From assembly GCA_914767885.1 (NCBI GenBank), contig CAJZBQ010000041.1:439001-503000 (forward strand): a stretch of 64,000 nt of DNA. Reading direction: 5' to 3'. This document shows, in pieces, positions 1 through 10,795 of the stretch. The first letter of the stretch is position 1; each line of letters begins with the position of its first letter. The DNA comes from Blepharisma stoltei. Its lineage: Eukaryota > Ciliophora > Heterotrichea > Heterotrichida > Blepharismidae. A program made the position numbers and the translations under genes. The notes under the pieces were generated by a model. It did not search any database and was not told the origin of the DNA. It worked only from the letters and a program-made list of their open reading frames with translations.

Positions 1-114
1 AAAGTTTGACATGAATCTTGCAACAGCATTTTGGCTTTTCAATTTTTTGAGATAGCTTTGTACATTTGAAGGACGCTGCTGGGCTGGAGTTTGGTTGTTA
101 AATGTGGTGCTCAT
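1..114 (-). CDS. 5' end of a minus-strand gene, product unknown (partial)
   Basis: The complement carries an ATG at 114-112 followed by 38 open codons that run off the left edge. The peptide starts MSTTFNNQTPAQQRPSNVQ and continues with a basic stretch (YLKKLKSQ). It is Q/T/N-rich at first, then looks helical. I do not recognise the family and too little is present for a function. Codon use resembles the other genes here, and the AT-rich DNA just upstream (121 onward) fits a promoter side, which is why I accept the start. The next gene (909) is divergent, so the two share the 115-908 spacer. Confidence 0.55.
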   Translation of the reverse strand, partial: MSTTFNNQTPAQQRPSNVQSYLKKLKSQNAVARFMSNF

Positions 115-212
115 TTTTCAAAAATTATGAAGTTCTAACAGTTTTAATCCCTTTTATTGGTTTTTACTTTAAGAAAGTTTCTAATCGAAAATACAAAAAG
201 TAATTATACCTA

Positions 213-360
213 TTTGCCAAGAATAGCCCACTAAGGAGCATTTTTTGATTCGCCATTCTTAAATTTGGTTGGCCATAAAATATGGCATGCCAACGAATTT
301 GGCAAGCCAGTTATTGTCCGGCAACCAAAAAATGCTCCTTAGTGGGCTATTCTTGGTAAA
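213..360. repeat. short hairpin element (MITE-like)
   Basis: The first about 35 bases (213-247) and the last about 35 (325-360) are near-perfect inverted repeats built on CCAAGAATAGCCCACTAAGG and its complement. A second, weaker inverted repeat (TTGGTTGGCC and GGCAACC) lies inside. The whole 148 bp can fold back on itself and is flanked by TA (TATTTGCC on the left, GGTAAATA on the right). It has no ORF. This layout is that of a hairpin-type MITE. Excision as an IES is inference. Confidence 0.7.
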
Positions 361-908
361 TAAGTATATAACTATAAATACAGCGAAAATTAATTTGCAA
401 TATATAAATTGAATAATAAAAAGATTGACTTAGCTATCATATTAAAAGCATATAAAGTGAAATAAAACAAAAGATAAATATGGAATATCCGATTATATTG
501 CAGAGCTAAAAATCGGTGATTTTAATCCTTTTAGATTCAGAAATCAAAATTCAATTGCTTGCATCATTTTAACTCTCTCTTAATAAATAGAAATCCTTAT
601 CAATGAAAGAAGCTTTATTTGCTTTGCACTATTTAAAATCTCTTAAACTAGCATTTAAGATTAAGTTTACATTCTTCTATAATTTTTTCCAATCATACCC
701 CGAAATTCTAATTTAGATTAATTGATCTTCAAATGAAATATGATTGATTGTATTAAAGAAATGGTTACAAATTAATTTTATTCTATTCTTTAATTGCACA
801 ATTTTATCATAATTCTTATATATAGGCTTTTAATTAAGTCTTCACCTAAATTTTCATTGAAAATAACTTCATGTCATATTAAACTTTCACCCAATTATAA
901 GTACAAAA
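361..908. other. AT-rich spacer upstream of the SAPS gene
   Basis: No supported ORF, repeat or RNA gene. It is AT-rich DNA between two divergent genes and presumably holds both promoters. No specific motif can be claimed. Confidence 0.5.
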
Positions 909-3900
909 ATGAGAATGATGTCTGCTCTTGGTGGGTCCTTCTGGTCCACTTTCCGTAATTTTCAAAGCCATTCAGCATTGGATGAGCTTTTAGAAAAAGA
1001 AGATGCAACTTTGTCCGAAGTTCTTAACGAAGAAGAAACAATCCAAGAACTGAAGAGCCATAACCAAAAACTGATTGAATTGTAACTATTATTCAGCTTG
1101 AATGAAGAGCGACTTGCACAACTCATTGAGTACATTACAGTCTTCCCTCCAGAGAACTCTCCAAAGGAGCGAGAAAATAAATACCCCTTCATCTCCTGTG
1201 AGCTCTTAAGCTGCGACGTTCCACCTGTCTTAGATAAGTTGTTCGACTCTGAGCCCCTTCTCCAACAACTATTTTCGTTTTTGCATAATGATTACATTCA
1301 TCCTACACTAGCAGGATACTTCGGGAAAGTCGCTTTAACTCTAGCCAACCGTCACATAAGGGAGATTATGAAATTTGTCACTGAAAACAATTTCATTGGA
1401 GAATTGTTGAAGCATCTAGAATACAAGTCAGTTGCAGATGTAATTTTTAAGCTCTTGCTAGTTGATATTCCTGGCGAACCTGTATATCTTCCTCAAAGAA
1501 TCGAAATAGTAAAAGGGCTACTTAAAGGACTGAAAGATGAAAAAAGGGAAATCCAACACCATGCTGGTCACATCCTAACTGATTTAATTAATAAAGTCAC
1601 AGAAACTAACTCATGGAGGTCACTTGTCGAAGTAATCATGAATAAAGAAACACTTGAATACTTGTTCAGCGGTCTTGTTGAAGCTAACTTAGGGGTTGTA
1701 AATGCTTGTGTGAGCGTCTTAAAATCTATTATGTCAAGCCAATATAGAGACGAACTTTTTACACTTGACCAAAAAGATAAAGATAGCTTAGAAAATGAAA
1801 TGGTGACCATTCAAGAATCTGAACAAACCTGTACATTTATTGACTGCTTTGTGCAGTCTTTAGATGGATTTATCCAGATTTTAGTAAAAGAAAGTGATGT
1901 TAAGTTTTTGACAACCTTTAATGAAAAAATCGAGGTCCTTGGAGAAGGGAGACTTAAAATAGTGGAAGCATTAAATGCTGCTATTAAAATGGAAAAGAAA
2001 GAAATTTATACCAAATTGTATGAATCTGGAGCAATGAAAGTGCTTGTAGACTTATTTTTCAGGTTTTCATGGAACTCCATGCTCCATTCGTCTTTTGAAA
2101 ATATCGTTCAAGGAGTCTTATATATCAATCACAGTGATCTTAAAACACAACTTCTTGAAGATGCCAAACTAGTCGAAAAAATTGCACAAAAAGGACTCGA
2201 ACAAGTGAATTCTTATTCCAAGCTAAAGCCTGGCTATCTTGGCCACCTGAAACGAATTGCAAATTTAATCAATAAGCTCGCCCAAGCCCAACCAGAAGTG
2301 CATGCAGTTTTATTAAAATCAGAAAATTGGGAAAGCTTTAAGACTCAGTATTTAGAGGTTGAAAATAAAAAAGAAGAAGCTACGCTAGGAGATCAAAGGC
2401 TACCTACATTTGGTGATAATTTTTCAGAAGATGAAGAAAAAGAGCAAGAACAAGAGCACGAGCATGAGAATAAGGAGCACATATTTTCTTCTTACCAAAG
2501 TAGTGACAAGAATGAATATGAAGAAGCAGAAACGCCAGAAGAAGAAATCGAGCAAAGTGAGCCACTTAGCAAGGAAGATCTTGAATATGAGCCAGAAGAT
2601 AAAGAAAAAGAAGTAAAAAATGAAGAAAACCAAGAAATTGATGTAGAAATTCCACAGCCAGCAAAGGAAGAGTTTGAGTTCGAGTTTAAAGATGAAAAGC
2701 AAGAAGAAATTGCTGATAACTATAAAGAAGATTATGGATTTGAGATTAAAGAAAGTGAAGAAAACCCAGAAGAAAATCCGGAAGATGTTCCAACAGATGC
2801 ACCAATGACTAAAGAAGAGTTAGAGTTCGAAATTAAAGAAGAACAGCCTACAGTTGAGCCTGAGAGTATTCAAGAAGAAGTTACAGAAGTTCAACCTGAA
2901 GAAATAAAAGAAGAGGTAGAGACAACTGAAGAATCTAAAGAAGAGGTGGAGATAACAGAAGAGCCTAAAGAAGAGGTGGAGATAACTGAAGAGCCTAAAG
3001 AAGAGGTGGAGAAAACAGAAGAGCCTAAAGAAGAGATCCAAAATGAAGAAAGTCATATTGATGAAATCATTGAAATCGAGAAAAATGATGAAGAGTCAAA
3101 AGCGGAAGAAACTGAGACTACTGCAGAAAATACTAATATTCCTGATACTGAGCCTACAGCTGAAGAAGCCAAAGATGAGGGTGAACAAGAAACAGGTCTA
3201 AGTCAAACAGTCCAAATTGTATCTGTTCAATGGGATGAAACAAATGAAAGTGAAGAAACAGGTCTTACTCAAACAGCAGAAATTGTATCAGTTGAATTTG
3301 TTGAGACTAAAGAAAATATTGCTTCTGAAACAGTAGAGACTGCAGTTGAAGAAATACAAACTCAACCTGAAGACCAATCAGGACAAACCCAAACTGTTGA
3401 AATTGTATCTGTCGAATTTGATACAGTTATTGAAATACCTGAAGCAGCTCAGCCTTCAATAGAGGAAGTAAAAACTGAGGCTAAAGAAGAAGAAAATTTA
3501 ACTCAAACCACTGAAATCGCATCAGTTGAGTTTCAAGTTGTTCAAGAAACCTCAGAGCCCACATTTGAAGCTCAAAACTCTCAACCCGAATCTGAAGAAA
3601 CTAAAGAAAGTGCAGCTGAAGAAGTAATAGAGACTTCAGAAACCCAAAAAGTCCCTCAAGAGTCCCAAACTGATTCACAAGAAAAAGAAACCCCAGTCTC
3701 TGAAGAAGTTGTGCAGCAGATCCCTGACATCCAAGAACCTCAACCAGAATCTGAAGCAAAGGAGACAGTGGAAACTGAAGAAATAAAGCAAGATATACCA
3801 CAACAGACTGAGGCTCAAGCTGAAGTAGTAGAAGCCACTCAAGAAAGCCCAAGCGAAGAGCAAAGCATTAAAGTCTCAGAAGAGGCCAAAATTGAAGACT

Positions 3901-4529
3901 CTAAAAGCATTGAACTTCAAAATGAAGAAGAAGCTAAACCCCCCCCCCCTCCGTGAGCGAACAAAAAAATTTTGTTCGCTCACGGAGGGGGGGTTAATTT
4001 TTTTTTTAAAAAAAATTTATATATAAATTTTATAAAAAATATTTTTTTCGAAATTTAAAAAAAATCCTAATTTGCAAAAATTGGGAAGCAAATATTAATT
4101 TAATTTGCAAAATTTATGTTTTAAAACGCAATTTGTTTAAAATTAAACAGAATTAGCTCTAGATTTCATTATACTAATTATCACTTATATATCAAAATTT
4201 TTTTCCATTAAAATTTTTTCTATTAAAAAAATTTTTGTTCACTCACGGAGGGTGGGTTTTTGGTCAAAAAATGGCGATTTTTCTAATGTTTTGTTCGCTC
4301 ACGGAGGGGGGGGGGGAGTAAGGAAGTAGAGTCTGAGATTGGCCAAGAGCCGCAAGATGAAGTGCTCGAGCAGCCAATAAGCCAGGAGCAAGGTGAAAAT
4401 ACTGAAATACCAAAAGCTGCAGCTGAGGAACCCTCAGAGCAAGTTAATGAGTCTGAGCAAGAACCTCAAGAAGTCAGTGATGCTTTTGGCTCCATGCCAA
4501 ATGAAGTACATTTGGTCGAAGACTTTTAA
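909..4529 (+). CDS. SAPS-domain protein, PP6 phosphatase regulatory subunit-like, split by one intron and one IES
   Basis: Coding segments are 909-1081, 1097-3936 and 4321-4529, giving about 1073 residues. The N-terminus (ALGGSFWSTFRNF, then LDELLEKEDATLSEVL) matches the start of SAPS proteins, which recruit the PP6/Sit4 catalytic subunit. Helical SAPS-type repeats follow to about residue 450. The rest is a disordered Glu-rich tail with PKEEVE-type repeats and four copies of a QT-x-EIVSVEF motif at roughly residues 755-890. A 15-nt intron (1082-1096) splits a codon; without removing it the frame hits TAA. The frame dies again in a poly-Pro run and TGA at 3956, inside a MITE. Removing 3937-4320 (384 nt) from TA to TA continues the same frame to TAA at 4527. 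Three close ATGs exist (909, 915, 918); I chose the first. Family is fairly sure; substrate role is inferred. Confidence 0.85.
1082..1096 (+). other. 15-nt intron in the SAPS gene
   Basis: The intron reads GTAACTATTATTCAG. Removal turns an in-frame TAA into the reading KLIEFLNEERL, matching the conserved SAPS N-terminal region. Introns of 15-16 nt are typical of heterotrich ciliates. Confidence 0.9.
3937..4320. mobile_element. MITE acting as an IES in the SAPS gene (family A)
   Basis: The ends are TA-(AA)CCCCCCC...CTCCGTGAGCGAACAAAA and its complement ending GGGGGAGTA. At the left the motif is followed at once by its own complement, forming a hairpin. At the right the complement motif occurs twice (about 4239 and 4292). 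The middle is AT-rich and non-coding. TA dinucleotides at 3935-3936 and 4319-4320 bound it, and deletion of 384 nt keeps the host frame. It is nearly identical to the copy at 30434-30821, which suggests recent amplification. Confidence 0.9.
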
Positions 4530-4777
4530 ATAGTGTGAGATTTAGTGGAAATTTAATAGTTTTTTAGGTCAAATATCTCGCTATTAAAAATTTTCAACCA
4601 ATTTTCGACTAAATTTACTTCGGTGAAATGTACACTATCAAAAGTACGCGATCATTGATCTGCACCCATGCTTCTTGCTAAAAATTATCGAATTCTTAAT
4701 AAATATCTATCTTTCTCAGATAAATTAGCCTTGTAAACTGAAAATGATATCAAAATAATATAAAAATATTGATAAAA

Positions 4778-4999
4778 ATGTTTGGATTTGGTCAGATATA
4801 TGTCATTGTGATACTCATATTGCAGCCATCAAAATATGGCGTGGATCAAATTTTCTGTTCTCCAAAAAAAAATCTCCTGGGACAACTTTGGCTATCAGTT
4901 TTGGTTTTACCCGTCGAGTTTATCCTGACTGTCCAGCGAAATAAGATCCCACAGTGTACGGTGAAGTATCCTGCTTATAAGAAAATGGAAGCTTCTTAA
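4778..4999 (+). CDS. small ORF, doubtful
   Basis: An ATG at 4778 opens 73 codons ending in TAA. The peptide begins MFGFGQIYVIVILILQPS, a hydrophobic stretch that could be a signal or membrane segment, then becomes basic. I do not recognise it. Two other frames across the same DNA are also open for 40-80 codons if UGA is Trp, so the true frame is uncertain and a short intron could join frames. It lies 249 bp after the SAPS stop and 108 bp before the Tim44-like gene, with nothing else in that gap. Confidence 0.25.
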   Translation: MFGFGQIYVIVILILQPSKYGVDQIFCSPKKNLLGQLWLSVLVLPVEFILTVQRNKIPQCTVKYPAYKKMEAS

Positions 5000-5106
5000 A
5001 AGTGCACCAAAATCCCAAACTTTTAAGATTGGCACCTATAGTAGTGTGCCTGGCCTAAGTTGGTTTAATATCCAGAAGAACATATCTTGTAAATATCTTA
5101 ATACCA

Positions 5107-5868
5107 ATGGGGAGTTTACAATGGGGTTTTAAAATTTTCTGGTTTATGCTAATGATATCCATATTGCTTATCTTTTTGCAAACTGCTGAATCTAGAGCAG
5201 GAGGTGGTGGCGGTAGCAGTGGAGGTAGCAGTAGAAGTAGCAGCAGAAGAAGTCGCTCTTACTCAAGTAGCTATCACAGCTCAAATAATAATAATGATAA
5301 TTCGGATGAAGCATCCACTCTTGACTATTGCATTACAATCGGAACTTTCTTATTATTTGCTATTTTTGCTATATTGGGATATTTCTTCTCAATTGACAAG
5401 AAGGTTGAGAAAAAGCACAATGAAATAACTAAACAATTATACGATGAGTCTATTAAAGAATCTATATGAGATGAAAAAGACTTAATTTTAAATGTTAATC
5501 AATCATTTATTGATTTGCAAAAAGCATGATCTGAGCAGGACTTGAACTTTATTGAAGGAAAATTATGTCACAACTTATTTATTAAATGGAGAGATATCTT
5601 AAATGATATGAGATATCGAAATGAAAGCAACGTAGTCAGTAATGTGGTAGTTAATAAAATAAGATTTGTCAAGCTAGATAAATCAGAAAAGATTTTCACA
5701 GTTTTTATTGATGCTAAAGTTAAAGACGTTACTGTGAATTTAAGCTCAGGGAAAATTTTGAAAGATCAAAGTGGTAGGTTCAGAGAGTTTTGGACTTATA
5801 TATGGAATATTGATGGATGGCTTCTAATGGAAATTAGTCAAGAAAATGAGAGCTCAAAATTCCTTTAA
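5107..5868 (+). CDS. Tim44-like domain membrane protein
   Basis: A single exon of 253 residues with in-frame UGA read as Trp at 5467-5469 and 5527-5529. Residues 1-31 form a hydrophobic segment ending AESRA, like a signal peptide or anchor. A Gly/Ser/Arg-rich run follows (about 32-60), then a transmembrane helix at about 72-96. From about 120 on the sequence (WSEQDLNFIEGKL to FREFWTYIWNIDGWLLMEI) matches the Tim44-like fold, including its usual ending of an FxxFW strand and GWLLxEI. This order (leader, GGS/SR-rich, TM, Tim44-like) is seen in bacterial and organellar Tim44-like proteins distinct from Tim44 itself. Location in an organelle or the secretory path is open. The start is the first ATG in frame. 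Confidence 0.75.
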
Positions 5869-5989
5869 TATATAAGGTTAATGTTTATTAGTAATAATGG
5901 ATATTTATTAATAAAATGGCAGATTAACTACAATAATGGAATAAATGTTGATGTGAAGCAATAAGAGCGACAAAACTACTATTAGAAAA

Positions 5990-6955
5990 TTAATTAGATA
6001 CTACTCATAAAATCAGAATAATACTTTGGAGTATAAAGTAAAGGTTCAAGATTAATATTCAACAAAAGAGCGTTTGTGATTAAAATTTAGAGGTTTTTTA
6101 TTTTTTAAAATTTCAATGATCAGATCCTCATGAGCATATTGACAAATTTCGATTTTCTTTTCTAATTATATTTGTACTTGGTGTATTTTCTTTTGTTTTT
6201 TTATCAAGTGGAGTTATTTTATCTTTTGCAATTTTTTCTAAAACTACCTTCTGTTTTGTTATTTTTTTTATCGGAATCGGCTTCTCTTTTGCAATTTTTC
6301 CAAGCGAAACTACATTTTCTTTAATTTTTTTTCTTAAAATTTGTTCACTTTTTGTGAAGTATTTTATTTGCTTATCGTTCTTACTGTGAGTTAAAGAGCT
6401 ATTTAGAGATTCTGACGACATTGGAATAATTTTATGCTTTTTTGCCAGGCTCGATTTTTCAATTTTTATGCAATTTGTTAAATTTGGCTTTTCGTGTGCT
6501 TGAAAAGCAGATTTTTTGTAATAAGAAATTGGGATTTTTTTAATTTTTATGGTTACCAATTTGCGCAGGTTCTGATAATTTGTGAATCGTTTATAAGCAA
6601 ATTTGGAAGTTATGTAATTTATCTGGAAATTCTGTGAGGAATTTAATAATAGAGACTCTGAAGATGCAGAAGATAGGATGAAGTTATTGACGATCGGAGC
6701 TTTTGATGTCAATTTTGTGTCGTCTTTTCTTAAGATTTTTAGATGGTCTCGAACTTTTGGGGAACTTTTAATTGAAGAGTTTGAACAATTATTTAGTCTT
6801 GAAAGTGATTTGGCTCTAAAGCATGAGGATAAGTTATATTTATCTTCTTCAAGATCATTATCAGCAAATGAAGAATTACATATCTTTTTCATATTTCTAA
6901 CTCCTATTATTGATTTATCATTAGTTAATGAGCAAGAAATTTTTTGCTCTCTCAT
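5990..6955 (-). CDS. basic hypothetical protein
   Basis: The frame starts at ATG 6955-6953. If UGA is Trp it runs to TAA at 5992-5990 (321 residues). If the TGA at 6130-6128 were a stop it would be 275. The first 275 residues are Lys/Ser/Asn-rich and include a run of similar units near the C-terminus, of the form KIAKEKPIPIKKITKQK and KIAKDKITPLDKK. The last about 46 residues are poorer in coding character, so an intron or IES near the end is possible. I do not recognise the family. It is convergent with the Tim44-like gene and divergent from the PPP1R21-like gene. Confidence 0.55.
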
Positions 6956-7542
6956 CAAGGGCTTAATTTCTTTTCATTGAAATTCTATATCAAAAAATTT
7001 TTTGGGATTTAGATTAATAAATATTTGAAGCAAAAAATCTTAAAATTTAATAAATAGCTAGAGATCTCATTACTACTATATTCATCAAAAATTATATAAA
7101 AATTATTATTATATTATATTATTAACGGTTATCAACCCATAAAGGGGTCAATTTCCTATATAAAATTTAAAATTAAATATTTTTGTTCGATAACAAAAAT
7201 TAATTTTTCCAAAAAATAGGAATTCTCAAATGGTAGGGGGCTAAGAGTAAATTAATTAATTTGCTGATTCTGAGACAATGTATTTCTTTGATCAATTTAT
7301 AATTTTCTAAGAAGTAATTTATAATTAATAAATTCATTTTAATTTTATATTATAGATAGTTTTTATAAAAAACTTCAATTCTAAATCTGTTCAATAGTTG
7401 GTAATTCAATAATATCCTAAACAAGTTATCTCCATAAATACCAAATAATTTTATAAAAGAAAATATCAAAATTACCATCTCTTTATATTTTTCAAACCGC
7501 ATATTTGTTTTTAATTATAAATTTTCTAATTAAAAAGTGCTG
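6956..7542. other. spacer with a decayed MITE end
   Basis: AT-rich DNA between divergent genes. At about 7150-7245 a GGGGTCAATTTCC...TAGGAATTCTC...GGTAGGGGGC stretch resembles the right ends of the poly-G MITEs elsewhere here (GGGGTTAATTTCCC...TAGGAATTTT...GGGGG). Nothing else is supported. Confidence 0.4.
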
Positions 7543-9420
7543 ATGGAAGAAGAAATTTCCCTTCTCAAAAAGCAAAAAGCACTTATCAAGCAAGCTCTCC
7601 AAACAACAGTAAACGAAAACACTGAACTGCAAAAAATTAAAGAAGAACTTGAAGCCAGGTGCAAGCTTCAAGCTAATGAAATCGATTCTCTTAACCTTCT
7701 TAACCAACAACTTTCTAAAAGATGTGAAAATTTGCAAGAAGAATCCAAGTCAAAATCTCAAGGTTCTTGGTCAACCTGAGGACTATGAAAATCTAAAGGG
7801 GCCAATAAGCTTGAAGAGTTAACAAACCAATTAACCATTTTGCAAGAAGAGCTAGATGCTAAAATCAAAGAAAATGAGCAAGTCCATATGACAAATTTTT
7901 ATCTTAAAGAGAAAAGTAAAAAGAAAAAAGCTGATTGAAGAGAAATTGTAGGGAAAAAGGACGAATTTATGAGAAATATGAATGAGCAGATTGAAGATAT
8001 GCAAAGCCAAATAAATTCTCAAAAGACCCAAATACAGCAGCTAAATAAAGAAAGAAATGAGCTTTCAGCATTAATTCAAGTGAAAAATAAAGAGCTGCAG
8101 GAATCTCAAGCAAATTTCCACAAAATTAATTCGTCATTTCAAGAAAAAACGAACACTTTAGAAAACAAGTTGAGAACGAAGGTGTCCCTTGATGATACAG
8201 GCTTTGAATTTTTATCATGCTATAATGCACCTAAATTTAATTTTTCTTATACCCAAAAGCAATGTGAATGAATAGCAAAAGCAAAGTCTTCTTTGTCACA
8301 AATTTGTCCTCATATTTCTGATATTTGTGTAAAATATAGCACAAGACTGCAATTTTTATATGAAAATTCAAATCCATCATACAGAAGAATTTTAGCTGAA
8401 TTTCAAAAGCGATATGAAACATTTTTGGAAAATTTCAGTATTGGGATCAAAGAATTGACAATGGAAAAACTTGATGCAAATAAAGTCATAAAGTCAGTTG
8501 ACGATATATCAAGAAATTATAAAGCTTTATTATCAATTTTAATATTGCAATTGCAGCAAGAAGGAAAATGAGTCGAGGACTCAGCTGAGTTGAATAGCCT
8601 CAATCAAGAACTAATTGACTGTCTGAAAAAAATAGATAGTTATATTGGAAGAGGTCTAGCCTTTGTTATCGCGTCATCATATGGAAAGCACAGTTGCTGG
8701 GATCTATTGCAAGATCTCACTAAAAATTTGGTACAATCTATAACAAAATGCTCAAATTTTTGAGGAAAACGCTTGGCACTTGACACAAAACTTAGGTATA
8801 AAATTACTGTGAAATCAACTAGATCAATCAATGATGAAATTTTAGGATCTTTACAAGCACTTTGTTCAGTTGTAAACCATATTTGCTCAGCTTTATTGCA
8901 GCTGAAATCAAACCTTTACTTCAATACTTCTCAGCTTTATTTTAATTCAGTTTCTTATTTAACAAATTTAAGAGAGATCTCATATACTCCAGGAATCGAA
9001 TATTCAAAAGCAATACAAAACGTTCAGGATTTAAAGCTTTCTGAAAGAAAAATTGACGAGCAGAGATTGCAAATTCAGAGACTTGAAAAGGAGCTAGAAA
9101 AATCTCAAACTTGCACAGAAAAAGCTAATAATGAAGTAAGGCAACTTCAAAATATTTTAGTTGCAATTGAACAAAATGCAGAGAAGTCAGAAGAAGAGGT
9201 TGGGAAAAACATTTTTCAGGAGTCTGAGCCTATTTCAGAAGATGTGAAAAATGGAGCTCAGAAGGTCGCGCTTAGACTTACAGATAGCAATGGAGAGCCT
9301 GTGCCTATATCAACTTTAAATGTTGAATCAGATTTATATGAAAAAATCAAAGAAGTAGCTATACTGCAAATAAATAAGCTGGCAGAAAAGGTAAATAATA
9401 ACGAGATATACATGTTTTAA
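7543..9420 (+). CDS. PPP1R21-like coiled-coil protein (FERRY complex subunit 2 homologue)
   Basis: One exon of 625 residues containing six in-frame UGA codons read as Trp; with UGA as stop it would fall into four pieces. The N-terminal 65 residues are coiled coil ending NQQLSKRCENLQEE, close to the KLRAQ-type N-terminus of PPP1R21 (NLQLAKRVELLQDE). This is followed by IKENEQVHMTNF, matching its IEENERLHIQFF. A second coiled coil and a helical central region follow, then a C-terminal coiled coil. In animals PPP1R21 is part of the Rab5 effector FERRY, which links early endosomes to mRNA. That role here is inference from family. ATG 7543 is the first Met; GTG and CTG just before it are unlikely starts. 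A golgin-type coiled coil is the alternative. Confidence 0.65.
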
Positions 9421-9776
9421 CGATTTTCATCTATTTTAACTATTTTATTTAATAATTATTTTATCAAATTCCCATGAAAAAATAGAAGTCTATCTATAGA
9501 AAATTCGTTTAGAAATTAGCGAAAAAAATTCTACTTTTATTCATAAAATATTAAATTAACTTTTAAAAATTATTAGATGAAGAGTGATATTTTTACTAGT
9601 AAAGCTTGCTCCTCCCATCTTTGATCAAACAATTCCATTGAAAATTTCTTAAAATTCGGGAAAATAAATCCTATCCTCGATTGTAATTATCAAAATGAAA
9701 TCCACTCTATTAATTTTTATAAAACTAATTACCATCTTTGATAGCAATGATAGTAGAGATTACCTGCATCTGTATA
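9421..9776. other. spacer with a decayed family-B MITE fragment
   Basis: AT-rich. At about 9608-9645 GCTCCTCCCATCTTTGATCA resembles the left end of the 45186 MITE (CTCCCCCCCCATCCTTGATC). The 13-bp target duplication of the next SINE starts at 9764. No gene seen. Confidence 0.4.
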
Positions 9777-10223
9777 TATACATAAAAATGGTGACGACAG
9801 ACTACTCGACCTCTCGACCCTATTTTCTCAACAGCAGCAACGGCCCAGTGTTGGGGATTTAGGTGGAAAGGGGCCGGTATATTCGGGCTGGGTTTTTTCT
9901 CGGGCCCAGGATGCTAAACTCTGGACTTAGAGTTTTTCCTCCAGGACAACCATTGGAAAGGGCAAAGTCGGCCAATCTGATGGGCAATATGACCCTCAGA
10001 CCCTGAAGACGGTATTTGCCTAGCGAGAAACTGGGAGTTTCGACCCAGGTGGTTGGCCTTTAGACCCCAGGAGCCATGGAAGTCAAGACTAGTAGAGCGA
10101 ATCCTTTGTTTGAGGCAACAAGGAAGGGTGTCCGCCGAGGTCCCTTCATGGACGATGAGCATGTAGAAGTGCAAATCCCCTGCCCTGCAAGTGCGAACGG
10201 CTTAACTTAATCTTAATCTTAAT
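9777..10223 (+). mobile_element. SINE-like retroposon with 13-bp target duplication
   Basis: A GC-rich block in AT-rich surroundings. It begins with the family start AAAAATGGTGACGAC, and ends in a simple tail of TTAATC repeats. The flanks 9764-9776 and 10224-10236 are the identical 13-mer CTGCATCTGTATA, a clear target-site duplication. Internally CCTAGCGAGAAACTGGGAG matches the 23150 copy (CCTAGCGTGAAACTGGGCG). No long ORF. The tail and duplication length point to target-primed retroposition. The duplication contains TA, so TA-TA excision is possible. Confidence 0.85.
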
Positions 10224-10244
10224 CTGCATCTGTATAATCACTCT

Positions 10245-10452
10245 TACTCCCCCCTCTGTGAGCCAACAAATTTTTTATGGAAAAAAAATTGATATATAAT
10301 TGATAATTATTTTAATGAAATTACGAGCTAATTCTATTTAATTTTAATCACTTGGATTTTAAAACATAAATTATAAATTAAATTAGTTTTTACAAATTAG
10401 GATTTTTTATTGAATTTTTGAAAAAAAAAATTAACAACCGGCGAGCGAGTTA
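10245..10452. mobile_element. decayed family-A MITE, inverted orientation
   Basis: Starts TACTCCCCCCTCTGTGAGCCAACAAA and continues with the complement of the family-A interior (attacgagctaattct, then ttaaaacataaattata). It ends near GCGAGCGAGTTA. It is shorter and more mutated than the 3937 and 30434 copies. Intergenic. Confidence 0.6.
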
Positions 10453-10795
10453 GGCAATTATGAAATTATTCATAAAATATTTGTTAATATACTGGACTCT
10501 TTATTTAGTATGGCTAGCGCATAAAATATTTTATTTGGAATAAAATTTTCAATTTAATAAAAAAAATTATACAATCTTTGGCTTATAAAGATATTTTATG
10601 ATCAAGTTATGAAGATCAGTTCAATCAAGGACGTGGGGCGCTAGCTATTATTAATCGCTAATTTAATTCATAAGATGATCCCTACTATTACGTATCTGAA
10701 GATATTTATTCCATTCCATAGTGCTCCATATCTTGCTCGCCAGTACACACTTGGTCTTAGAGCCACTTCCATACAAAATTCGAATCATAAAGACT
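10453..10795. other. repeat-derived spacer
   Basis: No gene. The stretch at 10508-10573 (TGGCTAGCGCATAAAATATT onward) recurs at about 16740-16806 (TGGCCAGCACATAAAACATT onward), so it belongs to an otherwise unplaced dispersed repeat. It ends near TCAATCAAGGACGTGGGGCG. Confidence 0.4.

Noticed and set aside
2424-3863. Minus-strand frames rich in Phe/Leu opposite the SAPS tail
   Set aside because: They mirror GAA-rich Glu codons of the real gene; composition artefact.
4239-4320. Direct repeats at MITE right ends as part of a CRISPR-like array
   Set aside because: Only two copies per element, part of a TIR structure, in a eukaryotic genome.
7543-9420. Reading the PPP1R21-like region as four small genes or a pseudogene
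   Set aside because: Every break is TGA, with the same frame and composition across; explained by UGA=Trp.
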